A stretch of DNA of 64,000 nt from Alloprevotella sp. OH1205_COT-284 (GTDB lineage: Bacteria > Bacteroidota > Bacteroidia > Bacteroidales > Bacteroidaceae). This document shows positions 17,294 to 26,666 of this stretch, piece by piece; position 1 is the first letter of the stretch; every line of letters starts with the position of its first letter. A program made the translations under genes and the position numbers. The stretch is taken from positions 62,001 to 126,000 of the forward strand of contig NZ_RQYI01000002.1 in NCBI RefSeq assembly GCF_003859795.1. The letters run 5' to 3'. The notes under the pieces were generated by a model. It worked only from the letters and a program-made list of their open reading frames with translations. It searched no databases and had not been told where the DNA came from.

Positions 17294-19351
17294 ATGAATC
17301 CTCTCTTACAATCAAACTTTACGACTCCTCACCAAACTTTTCCTTTTCCTCAAATCACCATTTCCCATGTCAAAGAGGCGATTTTGCACGGCATGGAATT
17401 GGAGAAAAAAGAGGTGGAATACATTGCACAATGTAGCGAGCCGCCGACGTTTGAGAACACAATCGTAGCCCTGACTCAAACCGGCTCTCTTCTTGATGAC
17501 GCCACGACTTTGATGTACAACTGGCTGTCGGCCATAACAAGCGATGAGTTAGAGGAGTTGGCACAAGAGATGGCTCCCCTGCTCAGCATACACTCCTCAG
17601 AAATCATGATGAACGAGGTGTTGTTCAAACGCGTTAAAAGCGTCTACGAGCAAGAGCAAAAACATCCCACTCTCGAAGGAGAGGAAGCCATGCTTCTGAA
17701 AAAGACATACGACGGTTTTGAAAGATCCGGTGCAACGTTGCCGGCCGAAAAGAAAGAGCGTTTTTCGGCTATCAAAGTAGAACTGTCACAACTTGCTTTG
17801 CAATTCTCGCAAAACAACATCAAGGAAACCAACGACTTTATCCTGCACATCACAGAGGAGCAGGAACTCGCGGGATTGCCGGAAGGACAAATCGAACAGG
17901 CCAAATCGGCCGCCAAAGAGCGCGATATGGAGGGCTGGGTCATCACACTTCACGCCCCCTCTTACGTGCCTTTCTTGCAATATGCCGAAAACAGAGCACT
18001 GCGTGAGAAGCTCTATAAGGCTTACATGAGCAAATGTACACACGACAACACGTACAACAATTTCGAAGTTTGCCGCAAACTGGTCAATTTACGGATGGAG
18101 TTGGCACAACTCTTGGGCTACAAAAACTATGCGGAATACATTCTTCAAAACAGAATGGCCAAAGATGCCGGTCAAGTGCTGCAACTTTTGGAAGAACTCA
18201 AAGCGAATTATCTCCCGTTGGCACAAAAAGAGCTTCGCATCGTACAAGAATTTGCACAAGAGAAAGAGGGCAAGGACTTTGAGTTGCAAGCATGGGATTT
18301 TGCTCACTATGCCCATCTGCTCAAACTGAGGGACTACAACATTGACGCAGAAATGTTGCGCCCCTATTTTGAATTGTCAAAAGTGGTCGACGGTATTTTC
18401 GGTTTAGCTTCTCGGCTCTATGGCATTTCATTCCGCGAGAACGACCTAATCCCCGTCTATCACGACGAAGTAAAGGCGTATGACGTGTTAGACAAAGACG
18501 GCAGTTTCTTGGCTGTGCTCTACACCGACTTCTTTCCCCGAAGTTCCAAACAAAATGGAGCTTGGATGACGTCCTATCGGGAACAGTTTACGGATAAATG
18601 CGGCAAAGACCACCGCCCTCACGTGAGCATCACCATGAACTTCACCAAACCGACAGCCACCAAGCCGGCGTTGCTGACCTTTGACGAAGTCGAAACTTTC
18701 CTCCATGAGTTCGGACACGCTTTGCACGGCATTTTTTCGCAAACACGCTTCAAAAGTTTGAGTGGCACAAACGTATATTGGGATTTCGTGGAACTGCCGT
18801 CACAAATCATGGAAAACTTTGCTTATCAGCCGGATTTTTTACGTACCTTCGCTTATCACTACCAAACGGGAGAGGTGATTTCGGACGAATTGGTCGAAAG
18901 ATTGCGCAAAGCAAAGAATTACAACGTCGCTTTTGCCTGCATCAGACAGGTCAGCTTCGGCCTTTTGGATATGGCTTACTACAATAGGACGGAACCTTTG
19001 CTCTCCGACATTAAAGCCTTCGAACAATCCGTATGGAAAGAAGTGCAACTTCTCCCGATGGTGGGCGAAGCCTGCATGTCCGTGCAATTCGGGCACATCA
19101 TGAGCGGAGGATATGCCGCAGGCTATTATAGCTACAAATGGGCGGAAGTTCTAGATGCCGACGCTTTCGAAGCATTTGCCGAAAACGGTTGCTTCTCCAT
19201 GGAAACAGCCGAAAAATTCAGACAGAAAATACTCTCGAAAGGGGGCACCATACATCCGCAGCAATTATATACGGATTTTCGAGGACGAGCAGCCACGATC
19301 ACTGCCTTGCTCAAACGCGACGGTCTGATCAACGCAACAACACCCAATTAA
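17294..19351 (+). CDS. dcp: M3 family metallopeptidase (peptidyl-dipeptidase Dcp / oligopeptidase A type)
   Basis: 685 aa. The zinc site HEFGH is at 471-475 (His471, Glu472, His475) and continues LHGIFS; the third ligand Glu lies about 25 residues on, in the WDFVELPSQ segment. The length and the TFDEVETFLHEFGHALHG context fit peptidyl-dipeptidase Dcp or oligopeptidase A; the two cannot be separated by eye. No signal peptide is present, so it is probably cytosolic and degrades peptides left by larger proteases. It is followed after 4 bp by dCMP deaminase. Confidence 0.92.
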   Translation: MNPLLQSNFTTPHQTFPFPQITISHVKEAILHGMELEKKEVEYIAQCSEPPTFENTIVALTQTGSLLDDATTLMYNWLSAITSDELEELAQEMAPLLSIHSSEIMMNEVLFKRVKSVYEQEQKHPTLEGEEAMLLKKTYDGFERSGATLPAEKKERFSAIKVELSQLALQFSQNNIKETNDFILHITEEQELAGLPEGQIEQAKSAAKERDMEGWVITLHAPSYVPFLQYAENRALREKLYKAYMSKCTHDNTYNNFEVCRKLVNLRMELAQLLGYKNYAEYILQNRMAKDAGQVLQLLEELKANYLPLAQKELRIVQEFAQEKEGKDFELQAWDFAHYAHLLKLRDYNIDAEMLRPYFELSKVVDGIFGLASRLYGISFRENDLIPVYHDEVKAYDVLDKDGSFLAVLYTDFFPRSSKQNGAWMTSYREQFTDKCGKDHRPHVSITMNFTKPTATKPALLTFDEVETFLHEFGHALHGIFSQTRFKSLSGTNVYWDFVELPSQIMENFAYQPDFLRTFAYHYQTGEVISDELVERLRKAKNYNVAFACIRQVSFGLLDMAYYNRTEPLLSDIKAFEQSVWKEVQLLPMVGEACMSVQFGHIMSGGYAAGYYSYKWAEVLDADAFEAFAENGCFSMETAEKFRQKILSKGGTIHPQQLYTDFRGRAATITALLKRDGLINATTPN

Positions 19352-19355
19352 ATCT

Positions 19356-19775
19356 ATGGACAAACAAGAGGCATTGGATTTACGCTATTTGAAAATGGCA
19401 AAAATCTGGGCGGAAAACTCATATTGCATTCGCAGACAAGTCGGAGCACTCATCGTGAAAAACAAAATGATCATCTCCGACGGATATAACGGCACTCCCT
19501 CCGGATTCGAGAACGTCTGCGAAGACCGTGAGGGCTTGACGCATCCCTACGTTTTGCACGCCGAAGCCAACGCCATTACCAAAATCGCCCGATCCGGCAA
19601 CAACTCCGATGGCGCAACACTCTATGTCACGGACGAACCTTGCATCGAATGTTCCAAATTGATTATTCAAGCCGGAATAAAAAGAGTTGTTTATTCGCGC
19701 GAATACCGCCTGCACAATGGCTTAGACCTCTTGAAACGTGCCGGAATAGAAATTGTTTTTCTTCCCGAACCCTAA
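19356..19775 (+). CDS. dCMP deaminase
   Basis: 139 aa. Converts dCMP to dUMP for dTMP synthesis. It has the zinc deaminase signature His68-Ala-Glu70 (HAEANAI) and PCIEC with Cys96 and Cys99. The insert between them (RSGNNSDG) and the EYRLHNGLDLLKRAGIE ending are typical of dCMP deaminase rather than cytidine deaminase. The ComEB-like family is close, but the short length favours dCMP deaminase. It sits 4 bp after the M3 peptidase and 7 bp before the S41 protease start. Confidence 0.92.
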   Translation: MDKQEALDLRYLKMAKIWAENSYCIRRQVGALIVKNKMIISDGYNGTPSGFENVCEDREGLTHPYVLHAEANAITKIARSGNNSDGATLYVTDEPCIECSKLIIQAGIKRVVYSREYRLHNGLDLLKRAGIEIVFLPEP

Positions 19776-19782
19776 TGTATAT

Positions 19783-21447
19783 ATGAAACACTTCAACTCG
19801 CGCCTACTTCCTTTTTATATTTCTATCGCAGTTGTTTTGGGAGTTCTTGTCGGCAGTTTCTATGGCCGACATTTCTCCGGAAGCCGTGTGAGTTTTATCA
19901 ACACGTCCAGCAATAAACTCAGTGACTTATTGCATATCATCAACGAGAGATATGTAGATACGGTCAATATGGGAGATCTTGTGGAAAAGGCACTGCCTAA
20001 AATCTTGCAAGAGTTGGATCCTCATTCGACGTATGTCAGCGCAAAAGACGTGGAAGCCTCTATGCAAGATTTGAAGGGCAGCTTTTCCGGTGTCGGCATA
20101 CAATTCACCATTTACGAAGACACGGTGAGGGTTGTGCGCGTCATTGAAGGCGGTCCCTCTGAGGGGGTCGGCCTCCGAGCCGGCGACCGTATCGTTAAAA
20201 TAGACGGCAAACATTACGTGGGCAAGGAGGTGACGAACGACGAAACCATGAAACGGCTCAAAGGTGCTGCCAACAGTACCGTGACATTAGGCATTAAGCG
20301 CAACGAAGAAAAGGCCTTGATCAACATCAAGATCATGCGAGGAGATGTTCCGGTAAAAAGTATTGACACGGCCTACATGATAGATAACCAAACGGGGTAT
20401 ATACGCATCAATACTTGGGGTGACAACACCTACCCCGAATTTTTGGCAGGTTTGGCATCGCTCAACTCCAATGGTATGAGCCAACTCATCATTGATTTAC
20501 GCGGTAATCTCGGAGGCTACCTGCAAGCAGCCGTTCAAGTAGCCAACGAGTTTCTGCCTCACAATCGGCTCATCGTATATCACGAAGGAAGAAGATTTCC
20601 TCGTGAAAATTACAAATGCGACGGCCGTGGAGCTTATCAATCGCTCCCGTTGGTTGTTTTGGTCGATGAAACCAGTGCATCTGCCAGTGAGATCTTTGCC
20701 GGTGCCATGCAAGACAACGATCGTGCCACCATCATCGGACGTCGCACCTTCGGAAAAGGTTTGGTGCAAGTACCCATTGAGTTTAGAGATGGCAGCATGC
20801 TTCGTCTCACGACCGCTCGTTATTACACTCCCTCAGGCAGATGTCTTCAAAAACCTTTCACTCCCGGCGAAGAGGAAGCCTATGAAGCAGATTTGTTGGA
20901 GCGTGCCGTGAGTGGAGAATACTTTAACCCGGACAGCATTAAGACCTCCGGCGAGCAATATAAGACAAGGCTCGGACGCATCGTGTATGGAGGAGGAGGC
21001 ATCGTGCCCGATTATTTCGTGGCACGAGATACACTTGGTTTAACGACTTATTATAAAGATGTCTTCTTAGACGGTACGATGTATCGCTTTGCCTATTGGT
21101 ATGTTGATCAAAACAGGGGCGAACTGCAAAAAAAGAAGTCAATAACCGCCATTGTCCAATATCTCAAAAAGAAAAACATCGTAGAGAAGTTTGCCGCTTA
21201 TGCCGATCGGCACGGCAATAAACGCAGAAATCTACAAATCAAGACTTCTCATCAACTCTTGGAACGAAATCTGATCGGGCTAATCTTAAATGATCTCTTA
21301 AATGTGCAGGCTTCCGTCGAGTATACCAATACGACCGATCCTTTCATCATCAAATCAAGAGAAATCTTTGAGGGCGGAAAGTCTTTTCCCGCAAAGCCTA
21401 CTTCCCGTCCTTCAACAGACAAGAAGAAGAGGCGTGTTGCAAAGTGA
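19783..21447 (+). CDS. S41 family C-terminal processing protease
   Basis: 554 aa from ATG 19783; the frame extends upstream to 19753, but that overlaps the deaminase gene. An N-terminal membrane anchor or signal (about 8-28) is followed by a PDZ domain (about 85-160, with VRVVEGGPSEGVGLRAGDRI-like features) and the protease core with the Ser300/Lys325 dyad (SASASEI and FGKG). The C-terminal third (after about 420) is Lys-rich. Such proteases trim or degrade envelope proteins. The next gene overlaps its stop by a few bases. Confidence 0.93.
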   Translation: MKHFNSRLLPFYISIAVVLGVLVGSFYGRHFSGSRVSFINTSSNKLSDLLHIINERYVDTVNMGDLVEKALPKILQELDPHSTYVSAKDVEASMQDLKGSFSGVGIQFTIYEDTVRVVRVIEGGPSEGVGLRAGDRIVKIDGKHYVGKEVTNDETMKRLKGAANSTVTLGIKRNEEKALINIKIMRGDVPVKSIDTAYMIDNQTGYIRINTWGDNTYPEFLAGLASLNSNGMSQLIIDLRGNLGGYLQAAVQVANEFLPHNRLIVYHEGRRFPRENYKCDGRGAYQSLPLVVLVDETSASASEIFAGAMQDNDRATIIGRRTFGKGLVQVPIEFRDGSMLRLTTARYYTPSGRCLQKPFTPGEEEAYEADLLERAVSGEYFNPDSIKTSGEQYKTRLGRIVYGGGGIVPDYFVARDTLGLTTYYKDVFLDGTMYRFAYWYVDQNRGELQKKKSITAIVQYLKKKNIVEKFAAYADRHGNKRRNLQIKTSHQLLERNLIGLILNDLLNVQASVEYTNTTDPFIIKSREIFEGGKSFPAKPTSRPSTDKKKRRVAK

Positions 21448-21449
21448 GA

Positions 21450-21989
21450 ATGGAAACAAAAGAAGAACTCCGACAGCTTATTGGGCAACGCAAACAATCA
21501 TATCTTTCCGAAACACGGAAGAAAACGGCAGCCGATCGTTTACTGAAAATACTGCGAAAACGAGACGATTTTTTGCAAGCCGAAACGATTTTGCTCTATG
21601 CCGCCTTGCCCGACGAAGTGCCCACACAGCACCTTTGGGAAGAGTGGCAAGACAAACGTCTGCTTCTCCCGACCATATCGGAAAAGCAGATGTTTGTAAG
21701 AGAACTGGATGTTTCCTTTTCTTTACAAGTCGGAAAATTCGGTATTTTCGAACCCGTCGGAAATAATTTCACCTCTCTTGAAAAGATTGATATTGCTCTT
21801 GTTCCGGGTATTGCTTTCGACAAACAATTCCATCGTTGCGGACGTGGCAAGGGCTATTATGATACTTTCTTTTCTCATCCGCAACTTGGCCGGCTCAAAA
21901 AAGTGGGTCTTTGCTTCGATTTCCAAATCGTGGAAAATGTTCCGATCGAAAGCCATGACCATATTCTTGACGACCTCATCATTGTCTGA
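21450..21989 (+). CDS. 5-formyltetrahydrofolate cyclo-ligase
   Basis: About 179 aa. Turns 5-formyl-THF back into methenyl-THF using ATP. The family signature near the C-terminus is present (LVPGIAFDKQFHRCGRGKGYYD, spanning roughly 110-131). The N-terminal basic KKTAADRLLK segment and the LLPTISEKQM region also fit. GTG 21444 is an alternative start overlapping the S41 gene; ATG 21450 is taken. Both imply translational coupling. Confidence 0.92.
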   Translation: METKEELRQLIGQRKQSYLSETRKKTAADRLLKILRKRDDFLQAETILLYAALPDEVPTQHLWEEWQDKRLLLPTISEKQMFVRELDVSFSLQVGKFGIFEPVGNNFTSLEKIDIALVPGIAFDKQFHRCGRGKGYYDTFFSHPQLGRLKKVGLCFDFQIVENVPIESHDHILDDLIIV

Positions 21990-22053
21990 TCAGATTGCTT
22001 CTCTTTTTCCCTCTCCCTCTTCACAAGCAAGTCTTTATTCCCTTTTTAAATAA

Positions 22054-23331
22054 ATGAGCGAACACATGATGAAAACCATCACGATGGCTTTGTTTCTATG
22101 CCTTTTGACTGCGTGCGGGAAAAAGGCAGAGCAACGCACACCCATGAGTTACGCTTTCGACAAAATGCCTACTTCCTCAAAAAGCGATTACGACTTAGAG
22201 GATATTAGAAAAAGCGGAGAATTGGTTGTCGCAACCATTTCCGGCCCTGAGACTTACTACGAACACCATGGTGTAAGTTTAGGTTTTCACTATGCGTTAA
22301 TAGAAAACTTCGCAGAAAGCGAAGGCTTGAAGGTAAGAATAGAGATCGCTTCGGATACCATTTCGCTCCTAAATTTACTCAAAACGGGAGAAGCTGACAT
22401 CGCGGCATTTCCTCTTACCCGACAAGCTGTTCAAGAAGAGGGTTTAACAGCGGTGACTTCTAATGAAAAAAGACAGAAAACATGGGCTATCAAGAATTCT
22501 TCAAAAGAGTTGGCCAAAGCCATTAAAGCCTGGTACAAAAAAGACAAAGAAATCGAAATCAGAAAACGAATCGCAGAGAGATCCAAGAAAAGCAGGAGGA
22601 TTCGCAACAAACCGAGAGCCGTTTATCTTTCACGTTCGCGCGGCATTATCTCTATCTACGACGATCTTTTCAAACAAGCCTCTTCCATCACCGGATGGGA
22701 CTGGAAACTCCTTGCAGCCCAATGCTATCAAGAAAGTGCTTTCGACCCCAATGCTACCTCATGGGCGGGCGCAGAAGGTTTGATGCAACTGATGCCCGGC
22801 ACGGCACAAGAGTTGGGATTGACTCCTGCGGAAATCAACCATCCCGATAAAAATGTATTTGCAGCGGCACGATATATAAAAAAATTGAATGGTAGTTTTG
22901 CCGACATCAGAGACAATGGGGAGCGCATCAAGTTTATATTGGCAGCCTATAATGGCGGTGCTCTCCACATTAGGGATGCCATGGCCTTAGCGCGCAAATA
23001 CGGGAAAAATGCTCACCTTTGGGATGACGTTGTCCAATTTGTATTGGGACTCCAAAATCCTCAATATTATAGAGATCCCATTGTGAAACGAGGCTATATG
23101 ATCGGAAGCGAAACCGCCGATTATGTAGCGTCCGTTTTAGAACGTTGGCGTGGATATGGAGGAAACATCGCTTATCACCCCTCTTTTGCTACCGAAACGC
23201 CTCAGTCGAACGGACAAGTGTTGCCTCAAAAAAACATTCGTGCCATTCGCAAAAACAAATATTCATCGGGAGTTCGTATTCTGCATCCCGAAGATCCGGA
23301 ACTTCATCAAATGAATATTTCCTCTCAATAA
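22054..23331 (+). CDS. MltF-like lytic transglycosylase lipoprotein
   Basis: 425 aa. The lipobox LLTAC (Cys near 22) makes it an outer-membrane lipoprotein. Residues 45-150 form a truncated solute-binding (SBP_bac_3-like) domain, and residues 205-370 a goose-type lysozyme/SLT domain with catalytic Glu227 in QCYQESAFDP, plus GLMQLMPGTA and AAYNGG motifs. This two-domain order is that of MltF, which cleaves murein and is controlled by its N-terminal domain. In-frame ATGs at 22066 and 22069 give a shorter signal peptide and may be the real start. Confidence 0.93.
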   Translation: MSEHMMKTITMALFLCLLTACGKKAEQRTPMSYAFDKMPTSSKSDYDLEDIRKSGELVVATISGPETYYEHHGVSLGFHYALIENFAESEGLKVRIEIASDTISLLNLLKTGEADIAAFPLTRQAVQEEGLTAVTSNEKRQKTWAIKNSSKELAKAIKAWYKKDKEIEIRKRIAERSKKSRRIRNKPRAVYLSRSRGIISIYDDLFKQASSITGWDWKLLAAQCYQESAFDPNATSWAGAEGLMQLMPGTAQELGLTPAEINHPDKNVFAAARYIKKLNGSFADIRDNGERIKFILAAYNGGALHIRDAMALARKYGKNAHLWDDVVQFVLGLQNPQYYRDPIVKRGYMIGSETADYVASVLERWRGYGGNIAYHPSFATETPQSNGQVLPQKNIRAIRKNKYSSGVRILHPEDPELHQMNISSQ

Positions 23332-23455
23332 CTTCCAAGACACAGGCAATGGCATCACACTTCGAATGAGGATAGAAAAGCGATTGTTATCTCAGCCTCT
23401 CGAACAACCGCCCACATTTCCTCTTCGCGATTAAAAGAGATAAAAAGAATGCTTC

Positions 23456-24571
23456 ATGAAAATATTATTATTAGGAGATTATTCCAATGTTCATGCCACC
23501 TTGGGGAAAGGTTTACGAGAACTGGGGCATGAAGTCGTCGTTGCTTCCGATGGCGATGGTTGGAAGAACTATGTGCGGGATATTGATTTGAAAAGAGAGG
23601 ATTTAGGAAAGTGGAACTCCATAAAATATCTGTTTCGGCTGTGGAAGTTATTTCGCAGTTTTCGCAACTACGACATTGTCCAACTGATCAACCCGGTTTT
23701 TTTACCCTTACGCGCCGAAAAACTTTTACCATTCTATCGTTATTTAAGACGGCACAACAAGCGCGTCTTTCTGGGTGCTTTCGGCATGGATCACTATTGG
23801 GTGAAAACAGGCCTTGATTGCCAAACCTTTCGATACAGCGATTTTAACATCGGCAATAAGCTACGTGAGCGTGAAGACGTTGAGATTTGGAAAAAAGACT
23901 GGTTGAACGGTGCCAAAGGAAATCTGAATCGCATCATGGCCAAAGATTGCGATGGCATCATAGCCGGCCTCTTTGAATATTACGCCAGTTACGTCGAGGA
24001 GTATGCCGAGAAACTGCGCTTCATCCCCTTCCCTATCGACGTCGATCAAGCACGATTGATTTCCGATTTTGGTAAAACATCCTTTCCTTCCGAAAGAAAA
24101 GTGCGCTTCTTTGTCGGAGTTCAAAAATCGAGAAGCAGCTATAAGGGAACGGACATCATGATGCGAGCACTGTTACGGCTGCAAAAAGAAATGCCCGAAG
24201 AAGTCGAAATAGTCAGAGTGGAAAATGTTCCCTTTGAGCAATACAAGTCATTGATGCTGTCATGCGATGTCCTTCTTGACCAACTGTATTCCTACACTCC
24301 CGCCATGAATGCCCTGCAAGCCATGGCGCAAGGTTTGATCGTAGTCGGCGGCGGTGAGCCGGAAAACTATGAAATCATAGCCGAAACACAAATCTTCCCC
24401 ATCATCAACGTATTGCCCGACGAAGAAGACGTATATAAAAAGCTGCGTACGTTGGTGATCAATAAGGCTGACCTACCTCGCCTTTCGCAAGAAAGCAGAC
24501 AATATGTACAAAAACATCATCATCACCTCTCTGTGGCAGAAAAATACATAAGCTTCTGGACTTCCCGTTAG
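23456..24571 (+). CDS. Glycosyltransferase, probably GT4-like fold
   Basis: 371 aa. The N-terminus MKILLLGDYSNVHATLGKGL is the opening of a GT-B glycosyltransferase. The C-terminal half contains the usual donor-binding layout (GTDIMMRAL near 232, then ALQAMAQGLIVVGGGEPENYE near 290-310, where the conserved acidic E-x7-E-like region lies). No membrane segment is present. Acceptor and donor are unknown. It stands 125 bp after the MltF gene and ends at a bidirectional terminator shared with the tRNA-Asp genes. Confidence 0.82.
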   Translation: MKILLLGDYSNVHATLGKGLRELGHEVVVASDGDGWKNYVRDIDLKREDLGKWNSIKYLFRLWKLFRSFRNYDIVQLINPVFLPLRAEKLLPFYRYLRRHNKRVFLGAFGMDHYWVKTGLDCQTFRYSDFNIGNKLREREDVEIWKKDWLNGAKGNLNRIMAKDCDGIIAGLFEYYASYVEEYAEKLRFIPFPIDVDQARLISDFGKTSFPSERKVRFFVGVQKSRSSYKGTDIMMRALLRLQKEMPEEVEIVRVENVPFEQYKSLMLSCDVLLDQLYSYTPAMNALQAMAQGLIVVGGGEPENYEIIAETQIFPIINVLPDEEDVYKKLRTLVINKADLPRLSQESRQYVQKHHHHLSVAEKYISFWTSR

Positions 24572-24588
24572 TCTTTGATAAGAAAATC

Positions 24589-24649
24589 CTCAATAGAAAA
24601 CCGCGTCAAAAGATGTTCTTTTGACGCGGTTTTCTATTGAGTTTTTTTT
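24589..24649. terminator. Bidirectional terminator between glycosyltransferase and tRNA-Asp
   Basis: A 25-bp perfect inverted repeat (24589-24613 and 24617-24641) with a 3-nt loop, followed by eight T on the plus strand. On the minus strand it lies directly after the tRNA genes. Confidence 0.9.
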
Positions 24650-24650
24650 G

Positions 24651-24724
24651 CGGTGCGTACGGGACTCGAACCCGTGACCCCATGCGTGACAGGCATGTAT
24701 TCTAACCAACTGAACTAACGCACC
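24651..24724 (-). tRNA. tRNA-Asp (GTC), copy 1
   Basis: 74 nt on the minus strand. The acceptor stem GGTGCGT pairs with ACGCACC, with G as discriminator. The anticodon loop CTGTCAC gives GUC, and the T arm GGGTTCGAGTCCC is perfect. CCA is not encoded. It differs from copy 2 mainly in the D loop and one T-stem base. Confidence 0.95.
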
Positions 24725-24768
24725 CGGTCTCATCTTTATTTTTAATCCTCGATGAGCAGGATTGTTGG

Positions 24769-24843
24769 CGGTGCGTACGGGGCTCGAACCCGTGACCCCA
24801 TGCGTGACAGGCATGTATTCTAAACCGACTGAACTAACGCACC
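24769..24843 (-). tRNA. tRNA-Asp (GTC), copy 2
   Basis: 75 nt on the minus strand. It has the same acceptor and anticodon arms as copy 1. The D loop is one base longer (AGTCGGTTTAGA) and the T arm is GGGTTCGAGCCCC. No encoded CCA. It lies 44 bp upstream of copy 1 in transcription order, in one transcript. Confidence 0.95.
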
Positions 24844-24860
24844 TTTGCTGTTTGCGGGTG

Positions 24861-24892
24861 CAAAGATAGGAAGTAGTTTCGAAATAAGCAAA
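24861..24892 (-). promoter_or_regulatory. Promoter for the tRNA-Asp pair
   Basis: On the minus strand, TTTG at 24892-24889, 20 bp, then TATCTTTG at 24868-24861. The expected start near 24855 lies about 12 nt before the first tRNA. Confidence 0.75.
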
Positions 24893-24896
24893 CACT

Positions 24897-25403
24897 TCAT
24901 AACCTTTTTTGGTAAAGCACAGCGTTTTTGAAGCAACCGTCGTGCAAAAACCAATCTTGCAGAAGAGCCTGCCGCTCAAATCCCGATGACTGAAAGAGAT
25001 GTTGCGAAGCCGTATTGTCCTCGGCGACATAAGCATAGAGCTGATGCAGCGATAGAGAGCGTTTGGCGTATTCGCAAAGAAGCAGCAAGGCTTGTTTTCC
25101 CAAACCTCGGTTTCTGAAAACCGGCAATACGGCTATACCGACTTCGGCACGGCGATGTTGCGGCGAGAACTCCGAAAGATCGACAAAGGCGACAGCTTTA
25201 CGTTCATTTTCCACCGTCGTTTCGGCCAACAGCCGCATTTGCTTCAACGCATAGACGTCTTCTCGCAACGAGCGTTGAATGAATTGCTTCAAAACCCACC
25301 GCGAGAAGGGAGCTGTCGTAGCCGAAAACTGCCATTCGGACGGATCGTTTTCAAATGCATAGAGCAAGTCGAGATCAGAGGGTTCGAGAGCGCGTAGTTT
25401 CAT
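24897..25403 (-). CDS. GNAT family N-acetyltransferase
   Basis: 168 aa from ATG 25403. It begins MKLRALEPSDLDLLYAFEND, as in RimJ/SpeG-type acetyltransferases, and has the acetyl-CoA loop VFRNRGLGKQAL near 88-100 and the closing NTASQHLFQSSGFE segment. The substrate (a polyamine, an amino sugar or a ribosomal protein) cannot be told. A longer frame starts at 25436 but would overlap the upstream glycosyltransferase. The two genes are probably cotranscribed. Confidence 0.85.
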   Translation of the reverse strand: MKLRALEPSDLDLLYAFENDPSEWQFSATTAPFSRWVLKQFIQRSLREDVYALKQMRLLAETTVENERKAVAFVDLSEFSPQHRRAEVGIAVLPVFRNRGLGKQALLLLCEYAKRSLSLHQLYAYVAEDNTASQHLFQSSGFERQALLQDWFLHDGCFKNAVLYQKRL

Positions 25404-25419
25404 GATCGTTTCCGATGAT

Positions 25420-26601
25420 TTATGTGTAGATTTCATTACCCATAATGAGCACCCCCGTCGAGGCGAAATAAGTTCCGATGTGCGAACGATGATCAGAGTT
25501 TCTCATAACATCCAAAATTTGTTCGTAGCTGTGAGTTTCGGCCGAGAAAGCCACGATATTGGCATCGGAGTGCCGGGGAATGGTGGGTGAATAAGACAAC
25601 TTGATGCCCCAGCTTTCCTGCTTTCCTGCGATGTCGGCATAGCTTTTCTCCGACCCGATGTAGAGCACGCTGATCGGGCGGCGATATTGTCCGGGCGAAA
25701 GATAACGGGCAAACGCTTGCAGTTGCTGGCGGATCAACGTGAAAAACGCCTGTGTGTATATGGCCACATGAACCGGAACGGAGAGTGCCAAAGAAGAAGC
25801 CGGAAAATGCTTTCGGAAGAAGATGAGCATCGCCTGATAAAACACGTGGACATAGCGGAAACTGTTTTTGTGCGTGCTTTCCCCTTTGTAGTGCAAAATA
25901 GGCGTGGGAACATATAAATTGCGAAAGCCCGATTTCAAGAAACGATAGGAAAGATCGATGTCTTCTCCATACATAAAGAAACTTTCATCGAAATCTCCGC
26001 AAGTTTCCAAAGCCTTTCGCGAGCAAAACATAAAAGCCCCGCTGACAATTTCTATCGGAGTGACTTTTTCATCGTCCAAATATCTCAAATAATACTTCCC
26101 GAAGCATTTGCTCTTCGGAAACAGTGTGGAAAGTCCGGTCATTTTGCAAAATGCCGTCCAAGGCGTCGGAAGACCGCGGCGACTTTCAAACGCGAAACGC
26201 CCATCGCTGCGCAACATCTTCACCCCGATCGCACCAAGACGTTCTTCTTTTTCTGCCTCGCGCAAGCAGTCGGCAAGTGTACGTTCGGTGATGATGGTGT
26301 CCGGATTGAGGAACAACACATATTTCCCCGTGCTCCGCCGAACGGCTTGATTGTTGGCACGTCCGAAACCGACATTGCGGCGATTGGCAATGATATATAA
26401 TCGTATCAACGGATGCCGGCCGTCCATATAAGCGGCACAAGATGCTGCAATATACTCCGCGGAACCGTCGAAAGAATGATTGTCTACCACAAATATTTCG
26501 CACTCGACACCGGCACTTTCCGCCGATCGAAAAACACTGTCGAGGCACTGCCGCAGGTAGTGGCGGACATTATAGGATACGATGATTATGGATACTTGCA
26601 T
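25420..26601 (-). CDS. Glycosyltransferase family 2 with C-terminal extension
   Basis: 393 aa. GT-A fold: VSIIIVSYN at the N-terminus, the [10 protein letters not shown] donor loop, the LFLNPDTII metal-site segment near 100, and [11 protein letters not shown] near 215, as in rhamnosyltransferase-like GT2 enzymes. Beyond residue 260 there is an amphipathic stretch ([16 protein letters not shown]), then about 80 residues of an unrecognised domain. Probably acts on a surface polysaccharide. A TACTTTTG -7 box for this gene lies at 26633-26626 on the minus strand. Confidence 0.87.
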   Translation of the reverse strand: MQVSIIIVSYNVRHYLRQCLDSVFRSAESAGVECEIFVVDNHSFDGSAEYIAASCAAYMDGRHPLIRLYIIANRRNVGFGRANNQAVRRSTGKYVLFLNPDTIITERTLADCLREAEKEERLGAIGVKMLRSDGRFAFESRRGLPTPWTAFCKMTGLSTLFPKSKCFGKYYLRYLDDEKVTPIEIVSGAFMFCSRKALETCGDFDESFFMYGEDIDLSYRFLKSGFRNLYVPTPILHYKGESTHKNSFRYVHVFYQAMLIFFRKHFPASSLALSVPVHVAIYTQAFFTLIRQQLQAFARYLSPGQYRRPISVLYIGSEKSYADIAGKQESWGIKLSYSPTIPRHSDANIVAFSAETHSYEQILDVMRNSDHRSHIGTYFASTGVLIMGNEIYT

Positions 26602-26666
26602 ATCGTCTTAACGAAAAATCGGGTACAAAAGTATATATTTCTCGCAAGATTTTGTATTTTTGCCCA

